Shown: in pieces, positions 34,539 to 35,949 of the stretch
How the letters are laid out: the number at the start of each line of letters is the position of its first letter
How positions within the stretch are numbered: position 1 is the stretch's first letter
Assembly: GCA_036897625.1 (NCBI GenBank)
Contig: JAYMTA010000179.1
Coordinates: forward strand, 1-35,949
Reading direction: 5' to 3'
DNA: 35,949 bases
From: Pelargonium cotyledonis
Taxonomy: Eukaryota > Streptophyta > Magnoliopsida > Geraniales > Geraniaceae
Notes under the pieces: generated by a model
Told to the model about the DNA's origin: nothing
The model's input: only the letters and a program-made list of their open reading frames with translations
Databases searched by the model: none
Made by a program: the position numbers and the translations under genes

Positions 34539-35766
34539 GTTCAGTCATGCAGTCTGCAAATAGGTAATGACCTTTCATAACGTACTGCGTTTGATTGAAA
34601 CTCCACACATTTAGAAACAATGGAAAGAATAGCGTTTTGGCAATTATTTTTAGAAATAGACTGATAAGTAATGAAATGTATAATAGTTCTCCACTTCTTG
34701 GGCTTCCAAGCTGAAATTGCATCCTGGACTTGTACGAGTGTATTATATTACAACACTCCGTTGTAAAGACTATAAGCTCTGATTCAGGTGAATCGGGTGT
34801 ATCTTGCAGAACACGGGTTATATGTTGTTCCCAGTTAATTTCTGTACTGCAACTAGGTACATGGCAAGTATTCTTTTTCTGTCATTGTAGATCTGTGAAA
34901 ACTCTCATTGATTAATGATTATATATTACTTCCATTAAGGATAATTAAAGCTGTTAAAGCTCGCTTAGCACGGCTTTTTCTTTTTTGGATATCTTGGTGG
35001 GTTCCATAGCACCTTTTTCTTGCATCAGAAAACCTAAAGTTAATTTCTGTTTGTGGAATAAACCAGATTTTACTCCAAACTAATCAATGTCATTAGTGGT
35101 CAAGTGATTATCATTAGAAGAAACCCTCTTTTTCTGTAATTACACAATGGGACTGTGGTTTGTAATGAGTCAAGAACACACGTCTATTTGATATGCTATT
35201 TATGTGGTTATGGTAAAATAAAGTCTTCTTTTCTTGTTATGTAATGATGTTAAAAGTTGGCAAGTGATAGAGACTAGCAAGCAACTCAATTTTTTTAAAA
35301 AAGTTCTTTCTGAAAAGAAGATCAGGACCAAAATATTTTGGTTGAGCTTCATCACTCAAGCAAACCAAAACCAGAGCCCAACTCTGTCATCAACTCATCA
35401 TTGTCTATTTTTCATTTTCTTTGTGATAAAAAAATAAGAAATCTGGTTATAAGTAAAATTTAGGGATGTTACCAACTAAAGTAGGGCTCAATTGGCTAAT
35501 TACATGAGGTCGTTGCTATATGTTTATCAGATTTTACGTGTTGTGAAAAATTAAATAAAAGCAGCAAACTAAGTGAAATGAATGATTTTGTGAAGTCTGA
35601 GACCCACTGGAATATATTCACAATCACAACTACTTTTTTCACTTCTTCCTTGAAATTATGATATAACAAGTTCTAACAAAAAGAAAAAAGAAAAAAAGAA
35701 AAAAAAAGAAGAAAAAAGGAAAGTCACTTCCAAAATCAAACCAACACATGAGGCCAAATCGTCAAT
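34539..35766. other. Invertase 3' UTR and intergenic region
   Basis: The 3' UTR probably runs a few hundred bases past the stop at 34538; no single poly(A) signal is decisive. No further gene is supported. A polypurine run fills 35678-35723. Confidence 0.45.
35678..35723. repeat. Polypurine (A/G) tract, 46 nt
   Basis: An uninterrupted run of A and G. Low-complexity DNA; it could form unusual structures, but no function is implied. Confidence 0.9.
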
Positions 35767-35949
35767 TTTTTTACATGCAAGACCCACTTTATTGAATGGA
35801 AAAAACAGTACATCAAGAAAACAAACGAGACTAGGAACTGAAACAAACAACGAACTAACTAAAAAAACAAAACAATCTATACTAGTGTGCAGACCCGCAC
35901 CGGCAAAACCCATCTACGTTAAGAAACCATACAAACGCCTTTAATAAGC
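35767..35949 (-). mobile_element. 3' end of an L1-type LINE, running off the window
   Basis: On the minus strand the sequence is T/G-rich (TTTGCCGGTGCGGGTCTGCA, then many TTTGTTT words). It then reads CTTGATGTACTG ... CATTCAATAAAGTGGG and ends in a short A run at 35773-35767. A T/G-rich tail with AATAAA and a terminal A run is usual for plant L1 elements. Any coding part would lie beyond position 35949. Confidence 0.5.

Noticed and set aside
1-35949. tRNA, rRNA or CRISPR content
   Set aside because: No cloverleaf with plant tRNA A/B boxes, no rRNA core sequence and no spaced short repeats were noticed. The TGGTATCAGAGC motifs are primer-binding sites of retroelements, not tRNA genes.

Overview
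The window is nuclear DNA from a flowering plant, most likely a woody eudicot. The evidence is AT-rich introns with GT-AG borders, plant-specific protein families (a plastid-type alkaline/neutral invertase, an EPCR-type Enhancer-of-polycomb-like protein, a PDR-type ABCG fragment) and plant transposon families (TRIMs, Stowaway and Tourist MITEs, Copia, L1-like LINEs). I could not identify the species. There is no bacterial, organellar or CRISPR content.

Layout. 449-9042 (+) is a 16-exon kelch-repeat gene. It is convergent with a 4-exon RAB6-interacting-golgin-like gene at 9294-10387 (-); their stop codons are 251 bases apart and their poly(A) signals almost touch. 11042-12170 (-) is a decayed PDR/ABCG transporter fragment. 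13664-17681 (-) is a 4-exon EPCR-type Enhancer-of-polycomb-like gene. 18.3-29.3 kb is a gene-poor, transposon-rich tract. It holds a probable solo LTR (22400-23339), a Copia RNase H fossil (27250-27545), two divergent copies of one LINE-like repeat, and two weak minus-strand coding signals (20964-21422 and 24195-25020) that I cannot name. 30343-34538 (+) is a 7-exon alkaline/neutral invertase gene (INV-E type) with a spliced 5' leader. The window closes in what looks like the 3' end of an L1-type LINE on the minus strand.

The genes are unrelated neighbours and not a pathway: sugar cleavage in the plastid (invertase), chromatin regulation (EPCR), Golgi trafficking (golgin) and a kelch scaffold of unknown partner. 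I did not find a clearly new biological system. The points most worth a second look are: (i) a 57-bp tandem duplication that copies a 3' splice site of the golgin gene and creates a possible poison-exon switch; (ii) related TRIM elements in introns of two different genes, both carrying several CACGTG G-box cores; (iii) a TRIM nested in a TIR element; (iv) phase-compatible exons of an unrecognised gene near 21 kb; and (v) a coding-like stretch near 24.3 kb that stays in one frame across stops. All exon borders were read by eye from splice signals and family resemblance; no search or RNA evidence was available.
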